Part shown: piece after piece, positions 53,692-62,561 of the stretch
Layout of the letters: each line of letters begins with the position of its first letter
Numbering within the stretch: the stretch's first letter is position 1
Position numbers and translations under genes: made by a program
Assembly (NCBI RefSeq): GCF_000020585.3
Contig: NC_011138.3
Span: 1,457,193-1,521,192, forward strand
Origin: Alteromonas mediterranea DE
Lineage (GTDB): Bacteria; Pseudomonadota; Gammaproteobacteria; Enterobacterales; Alteromonadaceae
Direction of reading: 5' to 3'
DNA length: 64,000 nucleotides
Notes under the pieces: generated by a model
The model's input: the letters and a program-made list of their open reading frames with translations, nothing else
Told to the model about the DNA's origin: nothing
The model's database searches: none

Positions 53692-55035
53692 TTGAGTAAT
53701 TGGCAAGTAGACAGTTGGAGAAATAAACCTATTCTTCAACAACCAGAGTACGAAGACAAAGTACGTTTAAAAGAAGTAGAGCAAACACTCAGTTCATATC
53801 CTCCGCTGGTATTCGCTGCCGAAGCCCGTGAGCTTAGACGTCAGCTTGGTGAAGTCAGCTTAGGTAAAGGGTTTCTTTTGCAAGGCGGTGATTGCGCCGA
53901 GTCGTTTGACGAGTTTAACGCACCAAAAATTCGCGATACCTTCAAAGTAATTCTGCAAATGGCGATTGTGCTTACGTTTGCAGGCCGCTGTCCGGTTACT
54001 AAAGTTGCGCGTATGGCGGGTCAATATGCCAAACCTCGCTCATCGGATTTTGAAACCCGTGGTGGTGTTAAGTTGCCAAGCTACCGGGGCGATATCATTA
54101 ATAATTTTGAGTTCACCGAAGCGGCTCGCCGTCCAGACCCCGAGCGTTTGTTAGAAGCGTACCACCGCAGCGCATCTACCTTGAACTTGCTGCGTGCGTT
54201 TGCGCAGGGCGGTTTGGCAGACCTTCACGAAGTGAATCGCTGGAACATGGCGTTTGTAGAAAACAATCCGCTTAAAGATCGCTATTCAGATATGGCTAAC
54301 CGCATTCAAGATACCCTTGAGTTTATGGATGTGATTGGCATTAATGCGCAGACAAGCTCGACGCTACATGAAACATCGCTATTTACATCGCATGAAGCTT
54401 TGCTGCTTAACTACGAGCAAGCGTTAACGCGTGTAGACACGCTAACGGGTAAGCCTTACGACTGCTCGGCTCACATGGTGTGGATTGGTGAACGTACCCG
54501 TCAACTAGACCATGCACACGTTGAATTTTTCCGTGGGATCCATAACCCTATTGGCGTGAAAGTGGGTCCTAGCATGCAAGAAGACGAACTGATTCGTTTG
54601 ATTGATGCGCTAAACCCATTAAACGACCCAGGTCGCTTAACGCTTATCACGCGTATGGGGGCTGATAACTTGGCAGACAACCTGCCGCGCTTATTGCGCA
54701 AAGTGAAAGCGGAAAGACGCCATGTTGTATGGAGCTCTGATCCAATGCACGGTAATACCTTCTCGGCTTCTAGCGGCTATAAAACGCGTAACTTCGATTC
54801 GATTCTGCGCGAAATAAAACAGTTCTTCCAAGCTCATGAAGCGGAAGGCACGCATGCCGGTGGTATTCACCTTGAAATGACCGGTCAACACGTTACAGAA
54901 TGTACCGGTGGCGCATATCAAATCAGTGACGACGATTTAGCGCAAGCGTACAAAACACAATGTGACCCGCGCTTAAATGCCGATCAGGTGCTTGAAATGG
55001 CATTCTTGGTTGCTGATCATTTGCGCAACGCATAG
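53692..55035 (+). CDS. class II DAHP synthase (3-deoxy-7-phosphoheptulonate synthase)
   Basis: Condenses phosphoenolpyruvate and erythrose 4-phosphate in the first step of the shikimate pathway. This is the plant/actinobacterial (type II) form, not the AroFGH type: [36 protein letters not shown] and RYSDMAN match that group. 447 aa from TTG 53692, which has AGGAG 7 nt before it; the frame is open to TTG 53659 without a ribosome site. It appears monocistronic. Confidence 0.95.
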   Translation: MSNWQVDSWRNKPILQQPEYEDKVRLKEVEQTLSSYPPLVFAAEARELRRQLGEVSLGKGFLLQGGDCAESFDEFNAPKIRDTFKVILQMAIVLTFAGRCPVTKVARMAGQYAKPRSSDFETRGGVKLPSYRGDIINNFEFTEAARRPDPERLLEAYHRSASTLNLLRAFAQGGLADLHEVNRWNMAFVENNPLKDRYSDMANRIQDTLEFMDVIGINAQTSSTLHETSLFTSHEALLLNYEQALTRVDTLTGKPYDCSAHMVWIGERTRQLDHAHVEFFRGIHNPIGVKVGPSMQEDELIRLIDALNPLNDPGRLTLITRMGADNLADNLPRLLRKVKAERRHVVWSSDPMHGNTFSASSGYKTRNFDSILREIKQFFQAHEAEGTHAGGIHLEMTGQHVTECTGGAYQISDDDLAQAYKTQCDPRLNADQVLEMAFLVADHLRNA

Positions 55036-55065
55036 CACGAATATCAGTAAATAAGACATGGCAAA

Positions 55066-55090
55066 AAGCGGCATCAATGCGGTGCCGCTT
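55066..55090 (+). terminator. hairpin after the DAHP synthase gene
   Basis: AAGCGGCA / TGCCGCTT, 8 bp with a 9-nt loop, 31 nt past the stop. The T run is poor. Confidence 0.45.
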
Positions 55091-55158
55091 AGTTAAAGAA
55101 TAGCAAAGCTGTATGGCGTTTAAGCCTACATATAGCGGAGCACCAGTAATATACTGAA

Positions 55159-55482
55159 CTATTTCTTCATTACGTGACTTCTTTCTTCTTCACTTAAAAT
55201 ACCGGTGAAGATAGTTTCCCTTCTTAAATTGGCGGTTCGTTCGTCGTCAGCCAATAATAGCGTTTTAAATACCGCAGGCTCATCGCGAGCTTCAAGAATC
55301 CCTTTCCACAATAGGTAGCTGCCGTAACGCATCATTTTACTTTGATAGCGCTGCTCTAAGGTTTGTTCAGCCAGGTCAAAAAGCTCAGGGTGTGACAACA
55401 GCTTGTCAGCAATGGCGCTGTGAATGTTCTTGATACGTTCGTTTACTTCACTTCGACGCTGTTTTCTTGGTCTTGCAAACAT
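55159..55482 (-). CDS. small protein of unknown function (107 aa)
   Basis: No family recognised with confidence. Basic N terminus (RPRKQRRSEVNERIKN), otherwise helical and soluble; the middle reads LFDLAEQTLEQRYQSKMMRYGSYLLWKGILEA. It is downstream of the DUF3820 gene on the same strand (67 nt), so it may share its transcript. Confidence 0.75.
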   Translation of the reverse strand: MFARPRKQRRSEVNERIKNIHSAIADKLLSHPELFDLAEQTLEQRYQSKMMRYGSYLLWKGILEARDEPAVFKTLLLADDERTANLRRETIFTGILSEEERSHVMKK

Positions 55483-55549
55483 AACTCTTCTTATATTTAA
55501 CGGTGTTTGTACATAGAGTGTTTAATGCTTTTCGTTTTCAGGATGGTTT

Positions 55550-55765
55550 TTAATCATCATCTAACAGTGGCGCTACAACCGACTCTAATCCGTTCAGCTT
55601 TATTTCGTACATTAAAGCGAGCTGCTCGCCAAGTTTATTGTTTGGAAAACCTTGTTTGTGAAACCACACCAAGTATGGCTCAGGTAAGTGAAATAAACGT
55701 CTGCCTGCATATTTTCCGAAAGGCATAACTTGGTTAACGGCTGCTTTTATAAGCGCTGGGTCCAT
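55550..55765 (-). CDS. DUF3820 family protein
   Basis: A 71-aa protein with the family pattern VMPFGKYAGRRLFHLPEPYLVWFHKQGFP. The family has been called a putative quorum-sensing-regulated virulence factor, but the function is not established. It starts 16 nt after the stop of the ATM1-type ABC gene, so it is likely in that operon. Confidence 0.85.
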   Translation of the reverse strand: MDPALIKAAVNQVMPFGKYAGRRLFHLPEPYLVWFHKQGFPNNKLGEQLALMYEIKLNGLESVVAPLLDDD

Positions 55766-55781
55766 CTACTGTTGGCCTCTA

Positions 55782-57590
55782 CTACGTTGTTCTTTCATTG
55801 ACTTTGTCTTCACTATCGCGCTGTTGAGTTTGCCATAGCGTCGCGTATTCACCTTGTCGTTCCAGTAAGGAAGTGTGTGTCCCTTCCTCTACTATTGTAC
55901 CGTTTTTTAGTACTAATATTTTATCGGCATCCACAATGGTTGATAGTCTATGAGCTATGACTAAGCTTGTGTGGCCCTTCGCAGCGTCACACAGCGCAGA
56001 AAGGATGGCTTGTTCTGAGGTACTATCGAGTGAGCTTGTGGCTTCATCAAAAATCATAATAGGTGCGCCTTTAAGCAATGCGCGAGCAATCGCTACCCGC
56101 TGTTTTTCACCTCCCGATAATTTTAGCCCGCGCTCACCAACGGTTGTGTCTAACTTTTCAGGTAAACTTTCTACGAAGGCCTGCAGGTGGGCGAGTTTTA
56201 GCACACTGTTTATATCATCATCGGTAGCGTCTGGGTTCCCATAACGAATATTTTCAAGCAAGGTGGTGTTAAACAGCACCGTGTCTTGGGGCACTATACC
56301 TATGTGGCCGCGCAGGCTTTGTTGGGTTAGCGATGTGATATCTTTGCCGTCGATAGTTATCTTACCTTTATTAGTCTCATAAAATCGGAACAGAAGTTTC
56401 ATCAACGTTGATTTGCCTGCGCCGCTTTCTCCTACCACGGCTACTTTGGCACCTGGCGGCACATCAAAACTCAATCCTTTCAGTATTGGGCGGTTTTCGG
56501 TGTAAGCAAAATGTACATCGTTAAAACGCAGTGCGGGGTTGGCGCACTTTAACTCGATAGCATTTTCATCGTCGCTAATTGCAGGTGTTTGAGCGAGTAG
56601 GTCAAATAACTTATCGATATTAGCAAGGCTTCCGCGAATTTCTCGATACACAAACCCTAAGAAATTCAGCGGCATAAATATTTGCATAGTAAATGCGTTT
56701 ATTAGCACGAAATCGCCTATCGTCATTTCGCCGTCCATTACGCCAAAGGCGGCGTTTGCCATCATAGACGTCATGGCTATTGCTATGATCGCCGCTTGGC
56801 CGCCATTAAGCGCAAACAACGATAAACGATTTTTTCTTCGCGCCTTTTCCCATTTAGCGAGGTCGGTGTCGTAGCGGTTAGCTTCAAAACGCTCGTTGTT
56901 AAAATACTTAACGGTTTCAAAGTTAAGCAGGCTGTCGACTGCCCGTGAGTTGGTGGTTGAGTCGGCTTCATTCATTTGAGTAACAAACCGAGTTCGCCAG
57001 TCGGTGGCTTTCATGGAAAAGCCAATGTAAGCAATGACACTGCATACGATAATGAGCGCAAATGACACACCGAATTGGAATAGAAGCAGCCCTACAACCA
57101 GTGCAATTTCTAGAAGGGTAGGCACGATATTGAACACCATAAACCGCATAAGGAAGCTAACCCCATTAGTTCCTCTTTCTATATCACGAGAAAGACCTCC
57201 AGTTCGCCGGTTTAAGTGAAAGCCCAAATCTAGGTTATGCAAGTGCTTGAATACTTTCAAGCCAAGCCGGCGCATGGCACGCTCCGTAACCCGGCCAAAT
57301 AGGGTGTCGCGTACTTCGCCTAATAAAACGTTGAGTAACCGTAAGGTGCCGTAGGCAACGATAAGGCTAACGGGGACGGCAAGGGCCAATGTGGTAACGT
57401 CGCCATTTAAACTATCCACCGTGTATTTAAGTACATAGGGCAGGCCGATACTGGCTAGCTTAGCTGCAACCAAGCACAAGAGCGCTAGAAAAACCCGTTG
57501 TTTAAATTCAAGCAAATAGGGCCAAAGTTGTGAGAGGACGTGCCATTTAACAGGTTCGTCGAGATTAGTGGGAAAACGGTTTTTTCTCAT
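55782..57590 (-). CDS. ATM1-type ABC exporter (fused membrane and ATPase domains)
   Basis: A 602-aa half-transporter that would act as a homodimer. Six helices fill residues ~20-310, followed by Walker A GESGAGKST, signature LSGGEKQR and Walker B IMIFDEATSSLD. The ELKCANPALRFNDVHFAY and VRDTLFGRVTERAMRRLGLKVFKHLHNLDLGFHLNRRTGGLSRDIERG blocks are those of the ABCB7/ATM1/HMT1 group, which exports glutathione-linked sulfur or metal species. ATG 57590 is preferred over TTG 57629. Confidence 0.92.
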   Translation of the reverse strand: MRKNRFPTNLDEPVKWHVLSQLWPYLLEFKQRVFLALLCLVAAKLASIGLPYVLKYTVDSLNGDVTTLALAVPVSLIVAYGTLRLLNVLLGEVRDTLFGRVTERAMRRLGLKVFKHLHNLDLGFHLNRRTGGLSRDIERGTNGVSFLMRFMVFNIVPTLLEIALVVGLLLFQFGVSFALIIVCSVIAYIGFSMKATDWRTRFVTQMNEADSTTNSRAVDSLLNFETVKYFNNERFEANRYDTDLAKWEKARRKNRLSLFALNGGQAAIIAIAMTSMMANAAFGVMDGEMTIGDFVLINAFTMQIFMPLNFLGFVYREIRGSLANIDKLFDLLAQTPAISDDENAIELKCANPALRFNDVHFAYTENRPILKGLSFDVPPGAKVAVVGESGAGKSTLMKLLFRFYETNKGKITIDGKDITSLTQQSLRGHIGIVPQDTVLFNTTLLENIRYGNPDATDDDINSVLKLAHLQAFVESLPEKLDTTVGERGLKLSGGEKQRVAIARALLKGAPIMIFDEATSSLDSTSEQAILSALCDAAKGHTSLVIAHRLSTIVDADKILVLKNGTIVEEGTHTSLLERQGEYATLWQTQQRDSEDKVNERTT

Positions 57591-57971
57591 TTTAAAGTGT
57601 GCTTTATTGTTAGATTCATAGTAATTCAATGAGTAGTCGTTACATAGATAGCGTATTGGATTAGAACGCTGTGTAGAATGTTTGACCCTACGGCAATAAT
57701 TTAGGGTACTTAATTATCGAGCCCTTAAATATAGTGCAGTTAGTTATAGTAGCTTGATTTCTCGTCTTTAGTGTACGTTTAGAAATAGGCTAGAGATTAA
57801 AATGGTCTTATTTATAGCGATGAATGTGTTTAATTTTCGTTTTACGGCGCGTACACTAACAGGTAGTTTAATTTAGTTACCTTGTTAGAACCGCATAATT
57901 TATTGGCCTTCAAGCGATGGCAACGACGTGCACAAGGTAAAAGCTGCGCGCATAAAAGTTAAGGAGTTAGT
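57591..57971. other. intergenic region before moaA
   Basis: A 381-nt gap between the divergent ABC exporter and moaA. It is A/T-rich, with an imperfect hairpin TAACAGGTA / TACCTTGTTA (57857-57887). I looked for a molybdenum-cofactor riboswitch and could not fit one. Promoters for both genes must be here but are not clear. Confidence 0.35.
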
Positions 57972-58940
57972 TTGTTAGAAGATAGTTTCGGTAGACAGTT
58001 TCACTATTTGCGTTTGTCAGTGACCGAAGCGTGCAACTTTCGGTGCCAGTATTGTTTGCCTGATGGGTATGAAGGCCCATCAAGCGACCAGTTTATGTCG
58101 CTCAATGAAATAGATACTCTGCTTAAAGCTTTTGCCAAATTAGGCACGTCTAAAGTGCGTTTAACCGGCGGTGAGCCTACGCTGCGAAGAGACTTCCTCG
58201 ATATTCTGCACTTAACAAGTAACACCCCTGGCATAAAACGTGTTGCTATGACCACTCATGGCGCACGAATGGAAAAGTTTGCTCATCAATGGAAAGACGC
58301 AGGACTCCACCAGGTGAATGTCAGTATTGATAGTTTAGATCCACGCCAGTTCGCTGCAATAACTGGGCAAGATAAACTTAAAGCTGTACTTCGCGGTTTA
58401 GATTCAGCCATTGATGCAGGTCTTGATGTAAAGGTGAATTCTGTATTGCTAAACGACTTTTCTGACAGTCGTCTACATCGGTTTCTCGCTTGGCTTAAAG
58501 ATATGCCTGTAACCCTTCGCTTTATCGAGTTAATGGAAACCGGTGATTTAAATCAATTTTTCAATCAACAGCACCAAAGTGGGTCTCCACTAAAAAGTAC
58601 CTTGCTAGAAATGGGGTGGCAGCCGTTGTTGCGTAGAAAAGATGCAGGCCCGGCGCAGGAGTTTTATCACCCTGACTACGCCGGTAAAATTGGTTTGATC
58701 ATGCCTTACAGCAAGGATTTCTGTAAAACGTGTAATCGCCTTCGCGTTTCAGCGCCGGGCAAATTACACCTGTGCCTGTTTAGCGAAAACGGCATAGATA
58801 TGCGACAGTTGCTGGCAAAGGGCAATGTAGATGACGTTGTTACTTTTCTGCAGAATGTACTGGGGCAAAAACACGAAACACATTACTTGCACGAAGGGAA
58901 AACCGGTGCCACTAAGCACCTTGCAATGCTAGGTGGTTAG
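57972..58940 (+). CDS. moaA: GTP 3',8-cyclase MoaA
   Basis: Radical SAM enzyme of the first molybdenum cofactor step (GTP to 3',8-cyclo-GTP). The N-terminal 4Fe-4S ligands Cys21, Cys25, Cys28 are in EACNFRCQYC, and the second cluster lies in FCKTCNRLRVS ... LHLCLF. The rest (KVRLTGGEPTLRRDF, VNVSIDSLDP) is typical. 322 aa (E. coli 329 aa). TTG 57972 has AAGGAG 5 nt before it. The other moa genes are not in the window. The C terminus ends in Gly-Gly as in the family. Confidence 0.95.
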   Translation: MLEDSFGRQFHYLRLSVTEACNFRCQYCLPDGYEGPSSDQFMSLNEIDTLLKAFAKLGTSKVRLTGGEPTLRRDFLDILHLTSNTPGIKRVAMTTHGARMEKFAHQWKDAGLHQVNVSIDSLDPRQFAAITGQDKLKAVLRGLDSAIDAGLDVKVNSVLLNDFSDSRLHRFLAWLKDMPVTLRFIELMETGDLNQFFNQQHQSGSPLKSTLLEMGWQPLLRRKDAGPAQEFYHPDYAGKIGLIMPYSKDFCKTCNRLRVSAPGKLHLCLFSENGIDMRQLLAKGNVDDVVTFLQNVLGQKHETHYLHEGKTGATKHLAMLGG

Positions 58941-59070
58941 GCCAAGTGCGCTGTTCGATAGTGGGCAATGAAGACGAACAAAAAAATGGGGAATTTGTTT
59001 GGTTTGTTGTAAAAATAAGCTATATTCAGCGGTGTTAGTATAATTAAAATAATAACTATAAAGGAAGTTT

Positions 59071-59598
59071 ATGCATATCATGGACAGTGCGCGTCTTTCC
59101 TATCACTACGTCACCGAAAAAGACGCTGATTTCTTATGGGAGCTGGATCAAGACGAGCTCGTCATGAAATATATCAACGGTGGCAAAAAGTCTTCAAAAG
59201 AAGAAATACGAGATATTTTCGTTCCCCGTTTTCAAGCCTATTCTAATCCTGCCTTAGGGTGGGGACTATGGCGTGTTGAAACGTTAGCCGAAAAAGAAAG
59301 TATTGGGTGGATTCTAGTTCGTCCTTTTGGTTTTTTTACTCAACACCCCGAAAGTGACAACATGGAGTTAGGGTGGCGTTTTAAGCGTCATACATGGGGA
59401 AAAGGTTACGCCACTGAAGCGGCTAAAGCAGTAAAAGAAGCGCTTTACGATATTGGGATAGAGAAGTTTTCTGCCATTGCCAACCCCCAAAACAACGCGT
59501 CTATCAATATAATGAAAAAGCTCGGTATGACCTTTAGTCATGAACAAGAGTACAAAGATAAACTGTTCCACGAAACGGTAGTTGTGTATTCAAGCTAG
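59071..59598 (+). CDS. GNAT acetyltransferase (RimJ/RimL-like)
   Basis: A 175-aa acetyltransferase with the family layout: LGWRFKRHTWGKGYATEAAKAV (acetyl-CoA loop) and IANPQNNASINIMKKLGMTFSH at the C terminus, the pattern of RimJ/SpeG-type enzymes. AAGGAAG precedes ATG 59071. Substrate unknown. Converges on the receiver-TPR gene. Confidence 0.92.
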   Translation: MHIMDSARLSYHYVTEKDADFLWELDQDELVMKYINGGKKSSKEEIRDIFVPRFQAYSNPALGWGLWRVETLAEKESIGWILVRPFGFFTQHPESDNMELGWRFKRHTWGKGYATEAAKAVKEALYDIGIEKFSAIANPQNNASINIMKKLGMTFSHEQEYKDKLFHETVVVYSS

Positions 59599-59643
59599 TT
59601 TATACCTAACAAGAGGCGAAGTGGCGTAATCTTGATGAAGCCT

Positions 59644-61266
59644 TTACTCGCCTTTTAAAATACTTTTTACATTGTCATAGCGAGATTGTTTTTCGTCTGA
59701 CAGGGTTGCACTTTCTAATGTTTCTCGACATTTCTTTATTTCAGATAGGGTGTCAGCGGGCATAGGTGTATTCGATTTCCTTGCTCTTACAATGGCTTGA
59801 AGGTAGTTAAGGGCAATCGATGGGTTTTTCGGCATTACCCGAAATGCTTGCGCAAAAGTGCTATAGGATTGCTCTAAATTGCCGCGTTTGTATTGTGCAA
59901 CCGCAGTATTGTTCAATGTTTTTGGGCTTAGTGAGATGGCTTCTTTTTCTGCCTTTTCCTGCTTTAAATACGCGGCCATTAAATTCACTTCACCTGGGGA
60001 TTCTTCTTCTCTCGACGAAATCGCATCTAAAATAGCAATAGACTCTTTTTTCATTCCCACTTCATGCAGGGCTTTTGCCCTATCTAGCAATGCTTCAGTT
60101 GAACGGAGCTGAGCGTGGTCGGTGTGAAACTCTGACAGTAACGTCTGGGCTCTTGCTGTGTCATCTTTTAAGTAGTGTAGTCTCGCATCGATGACGGCTA
60201 GCTCATCGTTTAACGCAGCTCTTGGATGCGCTTTTTTCATTTGGCGCAGATATTCATTGGTTTGTTTCACAATGTTATTTACGTGTTCTGGTTCAGATGT
60301 CATGGCAAAATCAACGCCGGCTCGGGCAGCGGTTAAGTAAATATCGGGCTTGTCATGAATTGATCCTTGGGCGTAACGTACCGCTTTCTTTGCGCTGTTA
60401 AACTGGGTCTCATAATCATGGGTTATTCTCGCCAAGCTTACCGCTTGTTGATAGCGAGGAATATTGCGCGGAGACATAGTGCAAGCCAGCGATGTGCATT
60501 CTAAAGCATCGTCAAAAGCAGCTTGTTTAATTTGGAGAGTAGCGAGAAGGTCGAAGGCCTCTAGTGCAGAATCAGGTCGGGTGGCAAGTTGAATAATTTC
60601 TCTTTCTGCGTCATCAAGTTCGTTGAGCGCAAGAAGGCTTTTTGCAATTCCCATTTTCGCCCAGTTGAAATCTTGTACGTTAATGATGGATTCAAAAAAA
60701 GCGACCGCTTCTTGGTATCTCTGCGTTAACAAAAATAAATCACCCTTTATTTTCATCGCTAGAGGAAAGTGTTCAGCATGTTCAGGCTGTAACAAAAAGA
60801 ACTCAACTTCAGTCAGGGCTTTTTCGTAGTCCTTTTTGTCCATAAATGCATACACGTTTTTCAGTGCTTTCTTTCTGGATAAAACCCGCGAAAGCCTTCT
60901 ATCTAACTCGTTGACTGAAAAAGGTTTGGCGATAAATTCGTCTGGCTGTAATTCAATAATGGCGTGTACGACTTCTGCCGACGTATCTGCGCTGGTGAAA
61001 ATAAATGCGCTGGTAAGTGGTAACGAGTGGGCATCGTTTAATTGCTCTAATAAATAATATCCACCTTGCTCTGAGCGAAGGTTATACGAGCAAATGATGG
61101 CGTCGTAATCGTACTCTTTTAGAGCTGATAACGCTTGCGAAGGCCTGTCCACATAGTCCATGTTCTTAAAACCCAACTGCTCAAGCGCATAGTGCATATG
61201 ACTTTTTGCCAGCACTTGGTCTTCAGCAATTAACAGCTTAGTATTTTTCGCTAAGTGTAGTTTCAT
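59644..61266 (-). CDS. receiver-TPR protein with a degenerate phosphoacceptor
   Basis: A 540-aa protein: an N-terminal receiver domain (about 8-130) and TPR repeats from about 145 to 520. The receiver keeps the acidic pair Glu15-Asp16 (LLIAEDQ), Thr91 and Lys114 (IAKPFSVNEL), but the phosphoacceptor Asp of the YNL loop is Ser60 (AIICSYNLRSEQGG where CDYNL is normal). So it is probably not phosphorylated and may act by protein contact. No kinase gene is next to it. Confidence 0.9.
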   Translation of the reverse strand: MKLHLAKNTKLLIAEDQVLAKSHMHYALEQLGFKNMDYVDRPSQALSALKEYDYDAIICSYNLRSEQGGYYLLEQLNDAHSLPLTSAFIFTSADTSAEVVHAIIELQPDEFIAKPFSVNELDRRLSRVLSRKKALKNVYAFMDKKDYEKALTEVEFFLLQPEHAEHFPLAMKIKGDLFLLTQRYQEAVAFFESIINVQDFNWAKMGIAKSLLALNELDDAEREIIQLATRPDSALEAFDLLATLQIKQAAFDDALECTSLACTMSPRNIPRYQQAVSLARITHDYETQFNSAKKAVRYAQGSIHDKPDIYLTAARAGVDFAMTSEPEHVNNIVKQTNEYLRQMKKAHPRAALNDELAVIDARLHYLKDDTARAQTLLSEFHTDHAQLRSTEALLDRAKALHEVGMKKESIAILDAISSREEESPGEVNLMAAYLKQEKAEKEAISLSPKTLNNTAVAQYKRGNLEQSYSTFAQAFRVMPKNPSIALNYLQAIVRARKSNTPMPADTLSEIKKCRETLESATLSDEKQSRYDNVKSILKGE

Positions 61267-61525
61267 TGAGTTATAGCCTTTAGAAGAGCAGTTTAATTAC
61301 CTTATCACGGCGTGTGCTTTCTAAGTATAGTTCTTTATGAAGACTATCGCATAATTAGGTGGTTGGTGGATCTGGCCCAGTATTAAGTCGGTATATTGCG
61401 GGCTTCGCAGGGGCTACAACCGCGCGGTGAATACATCAGCTAAGCAGTTAGCATTCGGTAGCCAGAAGTAAAAGAATAACTGTTCGATTGATTATATAGC
61501 AGAGGTGTCGATATTTCTAAAGAGA

Positions 61526-61601
61526 TGGTGGACGCTACTGGGCTTGAACCAGTGACCCTCGCCTTGTAAGGGCGATGCTCTCCCAACTGAGCTAAGCGTC
61601 C
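61526..61601 (-). tRNA. tRNA-Val (anticodon TAC), copy 3 of the array
   Basis: The 76-nt gene (with encoded CCA) has acceptor GGACGCT / AGCGTCC and anticodon loop CTTACAA (TAC). It is the last of three tandem copies, read on the minus strand. Confidence 0.96.
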
Positions 61602-61637
61602 GCATTTTGATATCACTGTTTAACCACTGTGAGGAAG

Positions 61638-61713
61638 TGGTGGACGCTACTGGGCTTGAACCAGTGACCCTCGCCTTGTAAGGGCGATGCTCTCCCAACT
61701 GAGCTAAGCGTCC
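61638..61713 (-). tRNA. tRNA-Val (anticodon TAC), copy 2
   Basis: Same sequence as copy 3. The spacers between the genes are 36 nt and nearly identical (CACTGTTTAACCACTGTGA), so the array looks like duplication of a 112-nt unit. Confidence 0.96.
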
Positions 61714-61749
61714 GTATTTCGGTTTCACTGTTTAACCACTGTGAAGAAG

Positions 61750-61825
61750 TGGTGGACGCTACTGGGCTTGAACCAGTGACCCTCGCCTTGTAAGGGCGAT
61801 GCTCTCCCAACTGAGCTAAGCGTCC
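61750..61825 (-). tRNA. tRNA-Val (anticodon TAC), copy 1
   Basis: First gene of the transcript and nearest to the promoter at 61862-61889. The same 76-nt sequence as the other two copies. Confidence 0.96.
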
Positions 61826-61861
61826 ATATTTTTAAAACCTTGCCTAAGCAAGTGGGGCGGT

Positions 61862-61889
61862 ATTATAGAGTCGGTTCCGTTAGTGTCAA
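61862..61889 (-). promoter_or_regulatory. consensus promoter of the tRNA-Val array
   Basis: On the minus strand TTGACA (61889-61884) and TATAAT (61867-61862), both perfect, with a 16-nt spacer and the GC-rich discriminator ACCGCCCC after the -10, as expected of a stringently regulated tRNA promoter. Confidence 0.9.
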
Positions 61890-62022
61890 CAAGAAAATTA
61901 AAGAAAAATGACTGTGTGCCCGAATTTTAGTCACTCTGACGGTATCTTGACTAAATTGATGAAAAGAACAGCGTTTTACTAACCCCAAATTAAAAAAGCA
62001 AATTAAAAAAGAAATTAAAAAA

Positions 62023-62436
62023 GGACAGACACTTATAATCGAAAAGGGACAGACACATATTTAGTCAAAAGTAATCGAAAGGGACAGACACTCATTTCAC
62101 CCCAAATTCAAAATGTAGTCAAAACGGATAGACACTTAATCGGCGCATAACAGTATGAGACTAAAAGTGAATGTCCGTTCAATATCAACGTGCGGCTAAG
62201 ACATTACTGCAAACCTGCGGTTTAAATTGAATTTAAGAAAAAGAAGGGAAAAACCTTCTAGCGAGAATAGAAGTGACTGTCCGTTTCATGATTTCTGTTT
62301 CCCAGACCATTTAACTTGAGACAACTCGAGAGAAACATAAGGAATATGAGTGACTGTCCAATACAGACACTCATACTCTGCCCGCCTTCGACAAGAGTTT
62401 TTAGCGACAAACAAATAGCAGTGAGTGTCTGTCCAT
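62023..62436. repeat. cluster of short GGACAGACAC-type repeats in both orientations
   Basis: The core GGACAGACACT(C/T)A occurs forward at 62023, 62047, 62082 and (as GGATAGACAC) 62126, then as its complement (AGTG..TGTCC) at about 62166, 62272, 62348 and 62422. A forward copy ACAGACACTCAT at 62363-62374 pairs with ATGAGTG.CTGT just before it (62346-62357) into an 11-bp hairpin with one mismatch. The repeats fill the gap between the tRNA promoter and gltX and code for nothing convincing; they recall REP-like palindromes. Confidence 0.75.
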
Positions 62437-62561
62437 TTTTCATTCATTTTTCATTTCTATAAGTTTTCTTGTTCTACTTATTCTCAACTTACTTTTGAAG
62501 TCGCGCGGACACTGGTAGAATGCGCTCAACTTTAGAAACACATTAACTATAGAGAGTGACC

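Noticed and set aside
57630..57971. Molybdenum-cofactor riboswitch before moaA
   Set aside because: I could not align the conserved core of that RNA to this region; only a weak bulged hairpin is present.
61492..61810. ORFs on the minus strand with MGEHRPYKARVTGSSPVASTT-type translations
   Set aside because: They read through the tRNA-Val genes; such translations are the usual artefact of tRNA sequence.
62023..62436. CRISPR array
   Set aside because: The repeats are about 12 bp, variable, irregularly spaced and in both orientations, and there are no cas genes.
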